Below, piece by piece: positions 27,638 through 36,833 of a DNA stretch of 64,000 nt. The translations under genes and the position numbers were made by a program. Below the pieces are notes generated by a model. It saw only the letters and a program-made list of their open reading frames with translations, searched no databases and was not told the origin of the DNA. The DNA is from Actibacterium pelagium (lineage in GTDB: Bacteria > Pseudomonadota > Alphaproteobacteria > Rhodobacterales > Rhodobacteraceae): NCBI RefSeq assembly GCF_002285415.1, contig NZ_NSBU01000006.1, forward strand, positions 186,001 to 250,000, in the 5' to 3' direction. Every line of letters starts with the position of its first letter. Position 1 is the first letter of the stretch.

Positions 27638-28249
27638 GCATGAGGCTCAGTTCCAAGACGCCCACCATGCGTGTGAAACGGCAGCAAAAATAAACCCAGA
27701 GCGCCACATCGACAACGCTATGAGTCGTACGCAGCGATGTGCTTTTATGGGAACCTTGCCAAACGGTCCATGACTGACATCAGTCGACACGCTCTACGCG
27801 TCACAAAGTGTGACTGGATGCTATCGGAATACGTATCAATGACTGAGCCCCGTATATCGATCTATCTCCAGATCTATCGCGCCCCGGCATCATAGCGCCC
27901 GTTTTTCCAACTGGGCCCGGAAGTCCCGCATCTGCTCACCCTCGGCCCCACCAGTTTACGCGGGGTCGAGTACACCGGTCTTGGCGGTGACACCCTAAGG
28001 TTCCTGCTCGTGAGAAAGGCTGCCATCCTGACAGTCGAAACCCTTGGAGACATTCGATGCATTTCGTGTGACTGGCAGCTTTGCGGACGAAGCCGCCGTT
28101 TGATGTTGGTGACCTCATGTCTGCTTTCGCGGTATCTCAGGTGACTATGATCCTGCGCGAGTATCAGATTTGACATTGGTCAATGCAACGCAGCCCTTTG
28201 CTATAGTCTAAAATTATCGACTTTTTCGACGCGGGATACAAAACGAGAA
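27638..28249. other. 610-bp gap before the PaaK-like gene
   Basis: No gene is supported. A 100-codon minus-strand frame here has no recognisable family. Parts of it look like decayed coding sequence, possibly mobile-element debris, but I cannot prove this. The promoter of the next gene should lie near 28200 (TATAGT at about 28203). Confidence 0.3.
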
Positions 28250-29647
28250 ATGCCAGAGAACATGCATCTTAGTCTTCAAAAAGCGTTAGGGTATTTGATT
28301 GGCGGGCTTTGGACAGGTTGGGGCGGACGTACGCGAATAGAAGCCAAGCAACTCCGAAACTTGCGGCACCTCGTGGAGAAGGCGCGTGGTGACTCACCTC
28401 TGTTTCGCCGACTATACGCAGAGCTGCCACCAACTGCCGAGATCGAACTTCAAGACTTACCTGTGACCCATAAGCCCGAACTCATGGCAGAGTTCGACGA
28501 CTGGCTGACAATCCGCTCTCTTCCGCTCGACAAGGCGCGCGAACATCTGCGAGACCTGCGCAAGGTTGGTGTGCCTGTCGACGATGTCGCCGTTTTTCAG
28601 ACCTCCGGGACTTCGGGCGAACCTGCCGTCATCGTCTTGTCCGAAGCGTTCGTGGAATATGCCTTTGGCATCATGCTGGCACGCTTCGAACGATATCATC
28701 GAAAGCTTGTGCGAGACGTCCGAAAACATGGCGACAGGGTGACGATTACCGGCGGGAACGGCCATTTTGCCGGAAACGGCTTCAACAAACTAGTGCAACG
28801 TTTGAACCCCCGGCTTGCCAAAGGCTTTGGTGTCACCTTTGTCGAGGCTGAGCAGCCAATTGGTCAGCTTGTCAAAAGACTGAATGCGATTGGGAACGTC
28901 GCTTGGATCGTGACATACCCCAGCATGCTGGCCATTCTAGTCAAGGAAAAGGAGGCCAGGCGGCTGCGGATCGAACCGACGTTCATTACCACGGGAGGCG
29001 AGACACTCACCGACGATCTCCGCGAACGGGTCGGGCGAGCCTTTCCCTCGCTGAAATACGGCATTGCCGATCCCTATGGGTGCACCGAGTGCTTGGCGCT
29101 TTCGTTCGAGTGTAGCCACGGGCGGAAACACGTGAACGAAGATTGGGTTATTCTCGAAGCGGTCGACGAAGCAATGCAACCCGTTCCCGACGGAACGCTG
29201 TCTGCGACCGCTCTGCTGACCGTGCTCGCCAACGAGGTTCAGCCCTTCATCCGCTATGATTTGGGTGACTGTATTCGGTTTGACCAGGATGCTTGCCCCT
29301 GTGGATCGCCGTTTCGCAGTTTGCATGTCGAGGGACGCCAAGCGACATTGGTTCGCGTAGGCGAGGTGACCTTGTCGCCGCTGATTTTCGATTTTGAGCA
29401 CGACCAAGCCCAGCGCATCCAGTTGATCCAGACTGGCGAATTCGATTTCGAACTGCGCGTGCAACTGGCAGCGGGTGCGGCGGCGGGGCTTGTTCTTGAG
29501 GACGTCATCGGGTCGGTGAAGAAAGTATTTCGCGACAACGGCCTAGATGAAGTCACAGTTCGAGCGAGCACACGACCTCCCGAATTCACCGCAAGCGGCA
29601 AATTCCACGAAGTTGTGCCTTTGCGAAACTCTAGCTCACCGTCATGA
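28250..29647 (+). CDS. Phenylacetate-CoA ligase-like (PaaK/CapK family) adenylating enzyme
   Basis: This 465-residue ANL-superfamily protein has the nucleotide loop FQTSGTSGEPAVIVLS near residue 115, DPYGCTECLALSFEC (A5-like) and the ribose-binding FIRYDLGDCIRF. After this comes a Cys cluster, DACPCGSPF, and a short C-terminal domain. Such enzymes activate a carboxylate as its adenylate and usually transfer it to CoA. No CoA-dependent pathway genes adjoin it, so the acid is unknown. It appears to stand alone. Confidence 0.85.
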   Translation: MPENMHLSLQKALGYLIGGLWTGWGGRTRIEAKQLRNLRHLVEKARGDSPLFRRLYAELPPTAEIELQDLPVTHKPELMAEFDDWLTIRSLPLDKAREHLRDLRKVGVPVDDVAVFQTSGTSGEPAVIVLSEAFVEYAFGIMLARFERYHRKLVRDVRKHGDRVTITGGNGHFAGNGFNKLVQRLNPRLAKGFGVTFVEAEQPIGQLVKRLNAIGNVAWIVTYPSMLAILVKEKEARRLRIEPTFITTGGETLTDDLRERVGRAFPSLKYGIADPYGCTECLALSFECSHGRKHVNEDWVILEAVDEAMQPVPDGTLSATALLTVLANEVQPFIRYDLGDCIRFDQDACPCGSPFRSLHVEGRQATLVRVGEVTLSPLIFDFEHDQAQRIQLIQTGEFDFELRVQLAAGAAAGLVLEDVIGSVKKVFRDNGLDEVTVRASTRPPEFTASGKFHEVVPLRNSSSPS

Positions 29648-29963
29648 CATATACCGGCAGTCGCCATTAGATCTCTGAGAAAGTGTGTTCTTGGCTTTCC
29701 TCTTCCAACTAAAAGGGATTCTTCCCTTCGTCAAAGCCGACATTCGCCGCGGCGCAAAAGACTAGTAAATTGGGCCGAGAGCAGAACTGGTCGCTACGAG
29801 CGGGAAGCAGTCATTCGCTGCAAACCATATAAGTGGCCGAATAACGGACGAGGCCGTCTTTTCAACAGTGTCAGTTTTCAGGAGACGCTCAACGAAAATA
29901 GAGGATTGTTCGATGCGATCGGTGCGCACTGAACCGCTTTCTCGTGATGCTCACGAACTATCC
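29648..29963. repeat. Gap with dispersed element (copy 1)
   Basis: No gene is recognised. AGCAGAACTGGTCGCTACG at 29780-29798 recurs exactly at 32295-32313, so the HxlR/DUF1326/DUF2182 group is bracketed by this element in the same orientation. Confidence 0.5.
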
Positions 29964-30683
29964 CTAGCGGAGAGCAAGGTTTTGATCAGCCGGACGATCC
30001 GTGATTTTGTCTGCAAAACTGCTTCGAACCAACCACTTCGTCAGCGTACGGCCTAACAGTTCATGACCCGAAAGCAAGATGCGGTCGGAGGCGATTTCAG
30101 TTTCGAATGAGGAATGCCCCATCCAAGCCGAGGTAAAGGCGCGCAAGTCGGCATCGATATAAAGATCTACGTCGAATTTGGGGTCCGTAAAGCAAAGATC
30201 GGTCTCTTCACCGGGTTTCGAGACCAGCCAGTATTGTGCCTCGCCTTTTCGTGGGTCTCTCAAGATGATCTGGATCACACTTCTACGGCGCGGCAGTTCA
30301 AGCTGGTCGATCTTGCGGCGCACGTTCCACATCAGCATTCTGGCATCCAAACTTTGCAGCGACACATCGCTGTCGATGTTGCGGTGCGCCCATTCACCAA
30401 GCCCGCGGATCAAAGGTTCAAGCTCGTCGGCAACCGGTGTTGTGAAATACTCTCGATGCGCGCCCGCCTTCGTTTCTCCGCGCCTGATCAGACCGCTGGC
30501 CTCCATTTCGCGCAACCGCTTTGTCAAAAGCCCTGGCGACATGCCTGGCACGCCGCGCTGTATCTCGCTGAACCGTGTTGATCCCGACCACATTTCGCAT
30601 AAAACCAGCATGGTCCAGCGCGGTTCCAGCAGGCTCGCCGCCATCGCAACAGGGCAGAATTTCGGATAATTCACCTCGGACAT
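29964..30683 (-). CDS. HxlR-family transcriptional regulator with C-terminal extension
   Basis: This 239-residue protein begins with a winged-helix HxlR domain (residues about 5-105: CPVAMAASLLEPRWTMLVLC, PGMSPGLLTKRLREMEASGL, YFTTPVADELEPLI). A further 130 residues resemble a sterol-carrier-like ligand domain (DLCFTDPKFDVDLYIDADLR). It is divergent from the DUF1326-DUF2182 pair and probably regulates it. The Cys near the N-terminus could be redox-sensitive, as in some HxlR proteins; this is speculation. Confidence 0.87.
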   Translation of the reverse strand: MSEVNYPKFCPVAMAASLLEPRWTMLVLCEMWSGSTRFSEIQRGVPGMSPGLLTKRLREMEASGLIRRGETKAGAHREYFTTPVADELEPLIRGLGEWAHRNIDSDVSLQSLDARMLMWNVRRKIDQLELPRRRSVIQIILRDPRKGEAQYWLVSKPGEETDLCFTDPKFDVDLYIDADLRAFTSAWMGHSSFETEIASDRILLSGHELLGRTLTKWLVRSSFADKITDRPADQNLALR

Positions 30684-30840
30684 CGCATCCCTCCTGTCTC
30701 TCTATGCCCCGCTACACGCAACCAATCTACTTCAGAAACTATAGTATATTTACTGCAATCGCTGAACTGGATTGGTGCTCCGACAAGATGCGAAAGTCGA
30801 TCTCAAGGCAGAAAACGCGACCAGAGAGGACTAACCACTC

Positions 30841-31443
30841 ATGCCAGACCAGACCCGATACAGGATCGAAGGCAGCTACTACGAGGCCTGCAACTGCGAC
30901 GCGATCTGCCCTTGCAGGCGCCAGAACGGCATGGAGGGCGGGCTGTCAACCTATGGCAATTGCGACTTCATTTTGTCCTGGGCGATCCTGAAAGGGCATT
31001 CAGGTCAAACGGACCTGTCGGGTCTCGGTGTCTGCATGGCCGGCACCTATGACGATGACGAGGACGGTAGCCTCTGGAGCGTGTTCATTTATGTGGATGA
31101 GCATGCAAGCGACGCGCAAATGGCGGCTTTAGCCGAGATCTTTCAGGGTCAAGCCGGGGGCAACATCCTGTTCACCGGCAACATTTCCAAGGTCTTCGGC
31201 GTCAAGCGAGCTAGGATCGCGCTGGACCACACCAAAGGCCATGAAACTATTGCAGTCGGTGGGATCGGCGCGGCGCGGGTCGATGAATACGTGGATTTCC
31301 ACGGCACAGTTTCCTGCGGCATCCCGGGACACGAGCACCCCGGAAAGGAAAGTGTTTCAAGCCTCAGTATCAAGGACGGACCGTTGGAATGGGACTATAA
31401 AGAACGCTGCGGTTTTTCCACCGACTTTGCCTATTGGTCATGA
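30841..31443 (+). CDS. DUF1326 domain protein, cysteine-rich
   Basis: This 200-residue cytoplasmic protein has the family motif EACNCDAICPC (Cys17, 19, 23, 25), which looks like a metal- or thiol-binding site. Further cysteines are C66 (LGVCMAGTYDDDED), GTVSCGIPGHEHPG and KERCGFSTDF. No signal peptide is seen. DUF1326 genes are commonly paired with DUF2182 membrane proteins, as here. Function unknown; a metal-thiol role is an inference from the motif. Confidence 0.9.
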   Translation: MPDQTRYRIEGSYYEACNCDAICPCRRQNGMEGGLSTYGNCDFILSWAILKGHSGQTDLSGLGVCMAGTYDDDEDGSLWSVFIYVDEHASDAQMAALAEIFQGQAGGNILFTGNISKVFGVKRARIALDHTKGHETIAVGGIGAARVDEYVDFHGTVSCGIPGHEHPGKESVSSLSIKDGPLEWDYKERCGFSTDFAYWS

Positions 31444-31454
31444 GGGATAGCGCC

Positions 31455-32189
31455 ATGACACGGTCGGGATTTCACTTATTCCAGTTTGCAGCTTTCACCG
31501 CCCTTTTGTGGGCGCTGGTCCTGTGGTCCACAAACAATATGGACCAGCCCATCGTGAAACTCATGATGCCCATGCACAGCGGCTGGAACACCATGCAGGT
31601 GTTCTTTGTCTGGGTCATGTGGGCCGTGATGATGGCGGCGATGATGCTACCCTCGGCCTGGCCGATGGTGCGATCCTACCAACGGATCGTTAAGCGCAAA
31701 GGGCAAGCGCATGGCGTCTGGGCTTTTGTCGCGGCCTATCTTGTTGTCTGGAGCCTTTTCAGTTTGGGCGCAACACTTACGCAATGGGCACTACAGGCAA
31801 ACGGGGTGCTGAGCCATATGCTGGTCGTCAAGGACAAGACCGTCGCCGGTTGCCTCTTGGTCATAATCGGCATCTTCCAGTGGACACCCCTTAAGGATAT
31901 ATGCCTCAATACCTGCCGCACACCGGCTGGATTTTTCACTAGTGACTGGCGAGACGGCACCAAAGGCGCGTTTCACATGGGGCTGCGCCACGGGGTATTT
32001 TGCGTCGGATGCTGTTGGGGGTTGATGTCGCTTCTCTTCGTCGTCGGGGTGATGAACCTAACGGCAATCGCACTGCTTACTGCCTCTGTGATCGCGGAAA
32101 AAACACTGCCCCAAGGCATTTTTTTAGCCCACATCGGAGGGAGCGCACTAATCCTTTGTGGCGGATTAATTTTTATCGGCTCGGCATAG
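31455..32189 (+). CDS. DUF2182 integral membrane protein
   Basis: This 244-residue inner-membrane protein starts at the ATG at 31455, 11 bp after the DUF1326 stop. It has about six transmembrane segments, including a Met/Trp-rich one (WVMWAVMMAAMMLPSAWPMV), and conserved cysteine/histidine motifs: DICLNTCRTPAGFF and LRHGVFCVGCCWGLM. These suggest metal binding within the membrane. With DUF1326 it probably forms a two-component system of unknown function. Confidence 0.9.
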   Translation: MTRSGFHLFQFAAFTALLWALVLWSTNNMDQPIVKLMMPMHSGWNTMQVFFVWVMWAVMMAAMMLPSAWPMVRSYQRIVKRKGQAHGVWAFVAAYLVVWSLFSLGATLTQWALQANGVLSHMLVVKDKTVAGCLLVIIGIFQWTPLKDICLNTCRTPAGFFTSDWRDGTKGAFHMGLRHGVFCVGCCWGLMSLLFVVGVMNLTAIALLTASVIAEKTLPQGIFLAHIGGSALILCGGLIFIGSA

Positions 32190-32437
32190 ATACTCTTAGG
32201 GAAATCCGACCTTCGCTAATCTCGGCCAAATGCCTAAAATGGGCTCTAAGCCGCATTTCGGAGCAAAACTGTTGGAGGTCTGCTTTTGGCCGGTAGCAGA
32301 ACTGGTCGCTACGGGCGGAAAGCCGAGGCTCGCTGCGTTCGAGCCCAAGGTCGGCAGTGCGGACTAGGCTGACCTTCGATTGCTACGCAACCAGAATCAA
32401 CAGGGCGCCGAAATACCACCTACTTAGATGGCCACAA
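32190..32437. repeat. Gap with dispersed element (copy 2)
   Basis: This convergent intergenic region holds AGCAGAACTGGTCGCTACG at 32295-32313, the same element as at 29780. It continues into a GC-rich stretch with CTGCGTTCGAGCCCAAGG. No gene. Confidence 0.5.
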
Positions 32438-33355
32438 CTAGTTAGCCTGACGGCGCAAGAACGCAATGACGTCGGCGACGTCTTGTGGAGTGCGGGCTTC
32501 TTCGAAGACCATCCGGGTGCCCGGCGCAGTCGTCATTGGATGGCGAATAAACCCATAGAGGCGCTCCTCGGTCCATTCACCCCCCATTGCGCTCAGGCTG
32601 GTGGTGTATTCGAAGTCAGGAAATGAGGCGATGGCGCGGCCGATTACGCCCATCAAGGGCGGCCCGGGGTTTGGATGGCTGGGATCCGGCTGGCCTTCGG
32701 TCAACATGTGACAACGTCCGCATTTGATCGCAATCTCCGCGCCTGCAATTGGGTCGCCTGAAGCGATAACTCCTTCGGGCGGCGGGGTTACGCGCGGGCC
32801 TGCTCCTGCGTCGCGCAAGAGGTCCGCAATGTCAGTGTGGCGGCGATACTTAGCAATATGCAGCGCGGTGAACTCACCTTCACCCCAAGCCGAGCCATGC
32901 GCATTGAACGCCACGGAATTGACATCAGCTCCGACCTCAATCAGCACACTCGCAACCTCAGTCCGCCCGCTATAGGCTGCTATGTGGAGCGGCGTCTTTC
33001 CGTCCTTGTCGCGAACATCGACGTCCGCGCCTTTGGACACTAACAGGCGGGTCTGCTCGGGTAAGCCGCGCTGCGCGGTGGCGTGCAGCGGTGACCCGAG
33101 TGCGTCTGTGAGACGGTTGATGTCCGCCCCCTCCGCGATCAGCAGTTCGGCAACCGCATCGTGCTTGTTTAGGATCGCCCAGTGGAGCGGCGTCCCAAAA
33201 CTGTCCGCCGCATTGATATCTGCGCCATTTTCCAGAAGCACTGTAGCGTTAGCCATATCGCCTGTCTTGGCAGCATCATGAAGTGGGTCTGCGTAGGCTA
33301 GATGACCGCCAAGGATGGCGACACAAAGCCCAAATGAAGAAAAAAACTTGCTCAT
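32438..33355 (-). CDS. Secreted ankyrin-repeat protein with C-terminal cytochrome c domain
   Basis: This 305-residue protein has a signal peptide (MSKFFSSFGLCVAILGGHLA, cut near AYA-D). It then has about five ankyrin repeats (residues 24-185), recognisable by DINAADSFGTPLHWAI and DVDVRDKDGKTPLHIAA, and from about residue 205 a class I cytochrome c domain. That domain has the haem-binding CGRCH, PPLMGVIGR and a distal Met in APGTRMVFEE. The combination suggests a periplasmic electron carrier held to a protein partner by the ankyrin stack. No oxidase or dehydrogenase gene is adjacent, so the redox partner is unknown. Confidence 0.9.
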   Translation of the reverse strand: MSKFFSSFGLCVAILGGHLAYADPLHDAAKTGDMANATVLLENGADINAADSFGTPLHWAILNKHDAVAELLIAEGADINRLTDALGSPLHATAQRGLPEQTRLLVSKGADVDVRDKDGKTPLHIAAYSGRTEVASVLIEVGADVNSVAFNAHGSAWGEGEFTALHIAKYRRHTDIADLLRDAGAGPRVTPPPEGVIASGDPIAGAEIAIKCGRCHMLTEGQPDPSHPNPGPPLMGVIGRAIASFPDFEYTTSLSAMGGEWTEERLYGFIRHPMTTAPGTRMVFEEARTPQDVADVIAFLRRQAN

Positions 33356-33486
33356 GCATCCCCCAATTCTTTTGAATCAGATGTCTTAGTCTATCATGAA
33401 TTTTACGCACTCAAGACATGGACAGATCGGGCTCGAAGTAGGCATTCGCCGCGAAGGGCACGAATGGCAGCTCACGATCGGAATCT
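33356..33486. other. Promoter region of the ankyrin-cytochrome gene with a dispersed-element variant
   Basis: Upstream of the ankyrin-cytochrome gene. It includes GGGCTCGAAGTAGGCATTCG (33429-33448), a variant of the dispersed intergenic element, and no gene. Confidence 0.35.
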
Positions 33487-33915
33487 GACCCAAGAATTTT
33501 AACAAATCGGCGTTTTTTCACCCAATGGTCATAACCACCAAAAATGACGAAATTCGTCTAAAACTCCCAAAGCCAAACCTTATACCCTGAGCGCTGTGCG
33601 TTCTTAGAACGTCAAATTAGGTTCGTTTAAATCCAGTCTCGTATACTTTCCTGAACTGGCCGCACAAATGTATTTCGTCCATGGCACGCGAGATGTCAGG
33701 GGTTCGACTCCCTAGGCTCCACCAAATCTTCCAAATATCTTTTGGCATGTTTTGAGCGGGTTACGAGGTAGCCGGTTACCGTTCGGATACGTTGTCACTT
33801 TTTGCATGCAGTCCCCGGTCACTCCTGTGTCACTCGCTCGGTGCGACCAATGTCAGAAAACGGCCCAAAGCGGAACTTCACGTCCCTCGCAGCGAACGAC
33901 CGCTTCGAGCCTAAT
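33487..33915 (+). repeat. att-like repeat copy C (tRNA-Ala 3' half plus arms)
   Basis: Positions 33680-33724 read ATGGCACGCG ... CTCCACCA, the 3' half of tRNA-Ala with one base lost in the T-arm. The left arm (33487-33679) is almost the same as in copy D (shared CCCAATGGTC, TATACTTTCCTGAACTGGCC, GCACAAATGTATTTCGTCC). The right arm shares TTTTGAGCGGGTTACGAGGT and GTTCGGATACGTTGTCACTT with copies D and E and ends in the GCAGCGAACGACCGCTTCGA element (33888-33912). Its orientation is opposite to the real tRNA. Confidence 0.85.
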
Positions 33916-34007
33916 GCCGACCCACTGCAGTGTAGAGCGGTTACTTCGCTCTGCTCAGAGTGCACTAGATCCCAGACTGCGCGGTCAATCTCAGGTCAAA
34001 AAACTGA

Positions 34008-34976
34008 TTACCCGCCTTGGACACCTGCCACATTCACATAGAGCGCATAAACTGATTGAGAGGCTGCCATGAAAAGCCGACTGTTGGCGCGTCCGCCAAA
34101 ACAGAGATTGGCGCACCGTTCAGGCAAAGCGATGCGCCCGATGGGCTTGCCGTCCGGCGCAAAGATCATAACTCCATCCAAATCGGGATCGCCCATGCCC
34201 CAGCCGCACCACAGGTTACCATCCACGTCACATCGCATTCCGTCAGGAGTACCGGAGCCTGCGTCGATCAGTACACGCTTATTCGACAAGGTGTGTCCAT
34301 CTTTGCCAACGTCGTAAGCCAAGATTTTTCGGGTCGGAACGCCGCGCGATTCAACGATATAGAGAATGCTCTCATCCGGTGAAAAGCAAAGGCCATTCGG
34401 TCCAAGGATGTCGTCCGCCACGACTATCGCGTCGCCCGTTTCAGGATCGAGGCAATAGACGTTCTGTCCGATTTCAGGCGCGGATTTGTAACCCTCATAG
34501 TTGCCAAGAATTCCGAAGACCGGGTCCGAAAACCAGATCGTACCATTAGACTTCACAATAATGTCGTTGGGCGAATTCAACCGCTTGCCCTCAAAGCTAT
34601 CCATCAGCGTGGTGATCGTGCCGTCATACTCAGTCCGAGTGATCCGACGTCCCCCGTGTTCGCATGAAACAAGGCGGCCCTGTCGGTCCCGGGTATGCCC
34701 ATTCGCGAAATTCGACGGGGACCTAAATTCACTGACCTGACCCGTTTCTTCGTTCCAGCGCATGATCCTGTTGTTAGGAATGTCGCTCCAAAGAAGGTGA
34801 CGGGCATCGCCAAACCAAACTGGTCCTTCTGACCAGCGCATCCCAGTCGCCAATCTTTCGACACCCGCCAAAGGAAGGCGGTAAGCATCAAAGGCCGGGT
34901 CGATCGATTGAACCGCAGGATCAGGATAACGGGTTGTCGGCTCCCAGCCGTTTGGAAATAGATCGTGGTCGCTCAT
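34008..34976 (-). CDS. SMP-30/gluconolactonase-family hydrolase
   Basis: This 322-residue six-bladed beta-propeller starts at the ATG at 34976 (MSDHDLFPNGWEPTTRYPDP). Metal-ligand motifs of the family are visible: RWSEGPVWFGDARHLLWSD (Glu), RLNSPNDIIVKSNGTIWFSD (Asn), and TPDGMRCDVDGNLW (Asp). It probably hydrolyses a sugar lactone or another cyclic ester in the cytoplasm, as no signal peptide is seen. It stands alone beside repeat C. Confidence 0.9.
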   Translation of the reverse strand: MSDHDLFPNGWEPTTRYPDPAVQSIDPAFDAYRLPLAGVERLATGMRWSEGPVWFGDARHLLWSDIPNNRIMRWNEETGQVSEFRSPSNFANGHTRDRQGRLVSCEHGGRRITRTEYDGTITTLMDSFEGKRLNSPNDIIVKSNGTIWFSDPVFGILGNYEGYKSAPEIGQNVYCLDPETGDAIVVADDILGPNGLCFSPDESILYIVESRGVPTRKILAYDVGKDGHTLSNKRVLIDAGSGTPDGMRCDVDGNLWCGWGMGDPDLDGVMIFAPDGKPIGRIALPERCANLCFGGRANSRLFMAASQSVYALYVNVAGVQGG

Positions 34977-35386
34977 CCTGATTTCTCCTGAGGCTGGCAT
35001 CTTGAATGCAATAGAACCAAGTTCGGCTGGCGAACTCGAACGGTATAGGTTGTCGTACAATGAAAGTATTGCAAAGGGCAGACTGAACTCAATTGCAGGT
35101 TCTGTTCTTCAAGCTGATCATAGTTATCGCGCGTTAATCCCTAAAGGCAGTTTTGTCCCGCTCTCCCGCCCTTCAATTACTCATCACCAAACGACTGCTT
35201 TCAAAAAGTGCCCCCTTTTATAGATGTCCCGCCACCGATGCATCGGACAGAAATTGGGGCGGAATTGCGGTTTGGTCATTTTCTATGCGAAGGTTCGAAT
35301 CTGTAAAAAAGCAGAGCGACCTACGTGATGTCCGGTGTCAGTGCCAAAGGGACAGCTTATGTGAGTTTGATTAGGGAGGGTTTCGG
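34977..35386. promoter_or_regulatory. Divergent region, SMP-30 / core methionine synthase
   Basis: About 410 bp between divergent genes. I looked for SAM, SAH and cobalamin riboswitch cores before the methionine synthase gene and saw none. GGGAGGG at about 35373 is the ribosome-binding site for the ATG at 35387. Confidence 0.4.
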
Positions 35387-36412
35387 ATGATTCCGACGAC
35401 AATAGCGGGGAGCCTGCCGAAGCCAAGTTGGCTTGCGGAGCCGGAAAAGCTTTGGGCGGCATGGCAGCTGGAAGGCGATCAACTGATCGAAGGGCAGCAG
35501 GATGCAGCCCTATGCTGGCTCAAGATTCAAAGTGAGGCCGGGATCGACATTCAGTCCGACGGCGAGCAGTTCCGGAAGCACTTTGTCCACGGTTTCCTTG
35601 AGGAGATTGACGGCATCGACTGGAGCCTGATGACGACCATGGGCATCCGCGACAATCGCTATGATGCCTCGGTGCCTACGGTGACTGCGGAAGTCAGACG
35701 GAAAAAGTCGGTGCACGGAGACAGCGCAAAGTTCCTTCGCAAGCATACGACGTCTCAGCTGAAGTTCACGCTGCCGGGGCCAATGACGATTTGTGACACG
35801 ATTGCAGATAAGCACTATGGCGAGCGTTCGAAAATGGCGATGGCCTTCGCTGAGCTTCTGAACGAAGAAGCATTGGGGCTTGAGGCGCTCGGCGTCGACG
35901 TGATCCAGTTCGATGAGCCTGCTTTCAATTCCTTCATGCATCTTGTGCCTGAATGGGGCGTCGACTGTCTTCACCGCGCCATACAAGGCCTGAAATGCAA
36001 GACAGCCGTTCACATTTGCTACGGATACGGAATCAAACAGAATATCGATTGGAAAGACACGCTTGGCGATGAATGGCGGCAGTATGAAGAATTCTTCCCC
36101 GCCCTGAATTCAAGCCGTATCGATCAGGTTTCATTGGAATGCGCAGATTCCCATGTCCCACTTTCGGTGATGTCTCAGTTGAAGGACAAAGAGGTTCTTG
36201 TCGGGGCGATCAACGTTGCAACAAACGAAATCGAAACACCGGAAAAAGTCGCTTCGACCCTTCGGGCAGCGATGGAGTTTGTAGATCCGGAAAGGCTAAA
36301 CGCTTGTACGAACTGCGGGATGGCGCCGCTGCCTCGCAGTGTTGCTGAAGGCAAACTTCATGCCTTGGGGCAAGGGGCTGAGATCATTCGAAAAGAGCTT
36401 GCAGGTCGCTAG
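35387..36412 (+). CDS. Core methionine synthase-like protein (MetE C-terminal-type barrel)
   Basis: This 341-residue protein corresponds to only the C-terminal catalytic barrel of MetE. Zinc-binding residues are visible: His and Cys in AVHICYGYG, Glu in SLECADSHV and Cys in NACTNCGMAP. QFDEPAF is the family's substrate-site strand. Such stand-alone 'core MetE' enzymes transfer a methyl group to homocysteine from donors other than polyglutamyl methyltetrahydrofolate. No partner gene adjoins it, so the methyl donor is unknown. Confidence 0.87.
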   Translation: MIPTTIAGSLPKPSWLAEPEKLWAAWQLEGDQLIEGQQDAALCWLKIQSEAGIDIQSDGEQFRKHFVHGFLEEIDGIDWSLMTTMGIRDNRYDASVPTVTAEVRRKKSVHGDSAKFLRKHTTSQLKFTLPGPMTICDTIADKHYGERSKMAMAFAELLNEEALGLEALGVDVIQFDEPAFNSFMHLVPEWGVDCLHRAIQGLKCKTAVHICYGYGIKQNIDWKDTLGDEWRQYEEFFPALNSSRIDQVSLECADSHVPLSVMSQLKDKEVLVGAINVATNEIETPEKVASTLRAAMEFVDPERLNACTNCGMAPLPRSVAEGKLHALGQGAEIIRKELAGR

Positions 36413-36833
36413 TCACTAACAATCGGCAGCCAAGTCGTCAAAGACGGTTTGGCCCCGCATAGCGTTCATTCAAATGGTCAACCCGTTCCATCGCGCAGCG
36501 AAGGCTTGCTTCGGGCTCAAAGCGGGTTCGATTCAACAGCTGGTGTCTTTCCGTCCCATTGGGTGGACTAGGTAAACCCCTGAGTGTGAAGGCACACAGT
36601 CGAGTTTCCCATAAGCGTCTGAAGCTAGGAAACGATGAGGCTTGAGCGAATGATTAATGGATTGCTGGGAGAGGCGGCCTCTATGTTGTTTGTTCGAACG
36701 AGGATCGTAAACAGAATGGGCAAAATCAAGTTTTCTGCAGTAAGATGACGAAGTGTTCAGGGGGGGGCAATCTGCACACACATTGGCAGGCTTTAATTGG
36801 TCTGACTACGCCGAAAAACGCTCCCCGCGGACA
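36413..36833. other. Gap between core MetE and the DAG-kinase-like gene
   Basis: No gene. It holds a variant of the dispersed element (GCAGCGAAGGCTTGCTTCGG at 36496-36515) and a run of eight G at about 36759. Confidence 0.35.

Noticed and set aside
27874-28176. 100-codon minus-strand frame as a transposase fragment
   Set aside because: The gap may hold mobile-element debris, but I could not match any motif of a transposase family.
34977-35386. Riboswitch before the core methionine synthase
   Set aside because: No SAM-II, SAH or cobalamin core could be recognised.
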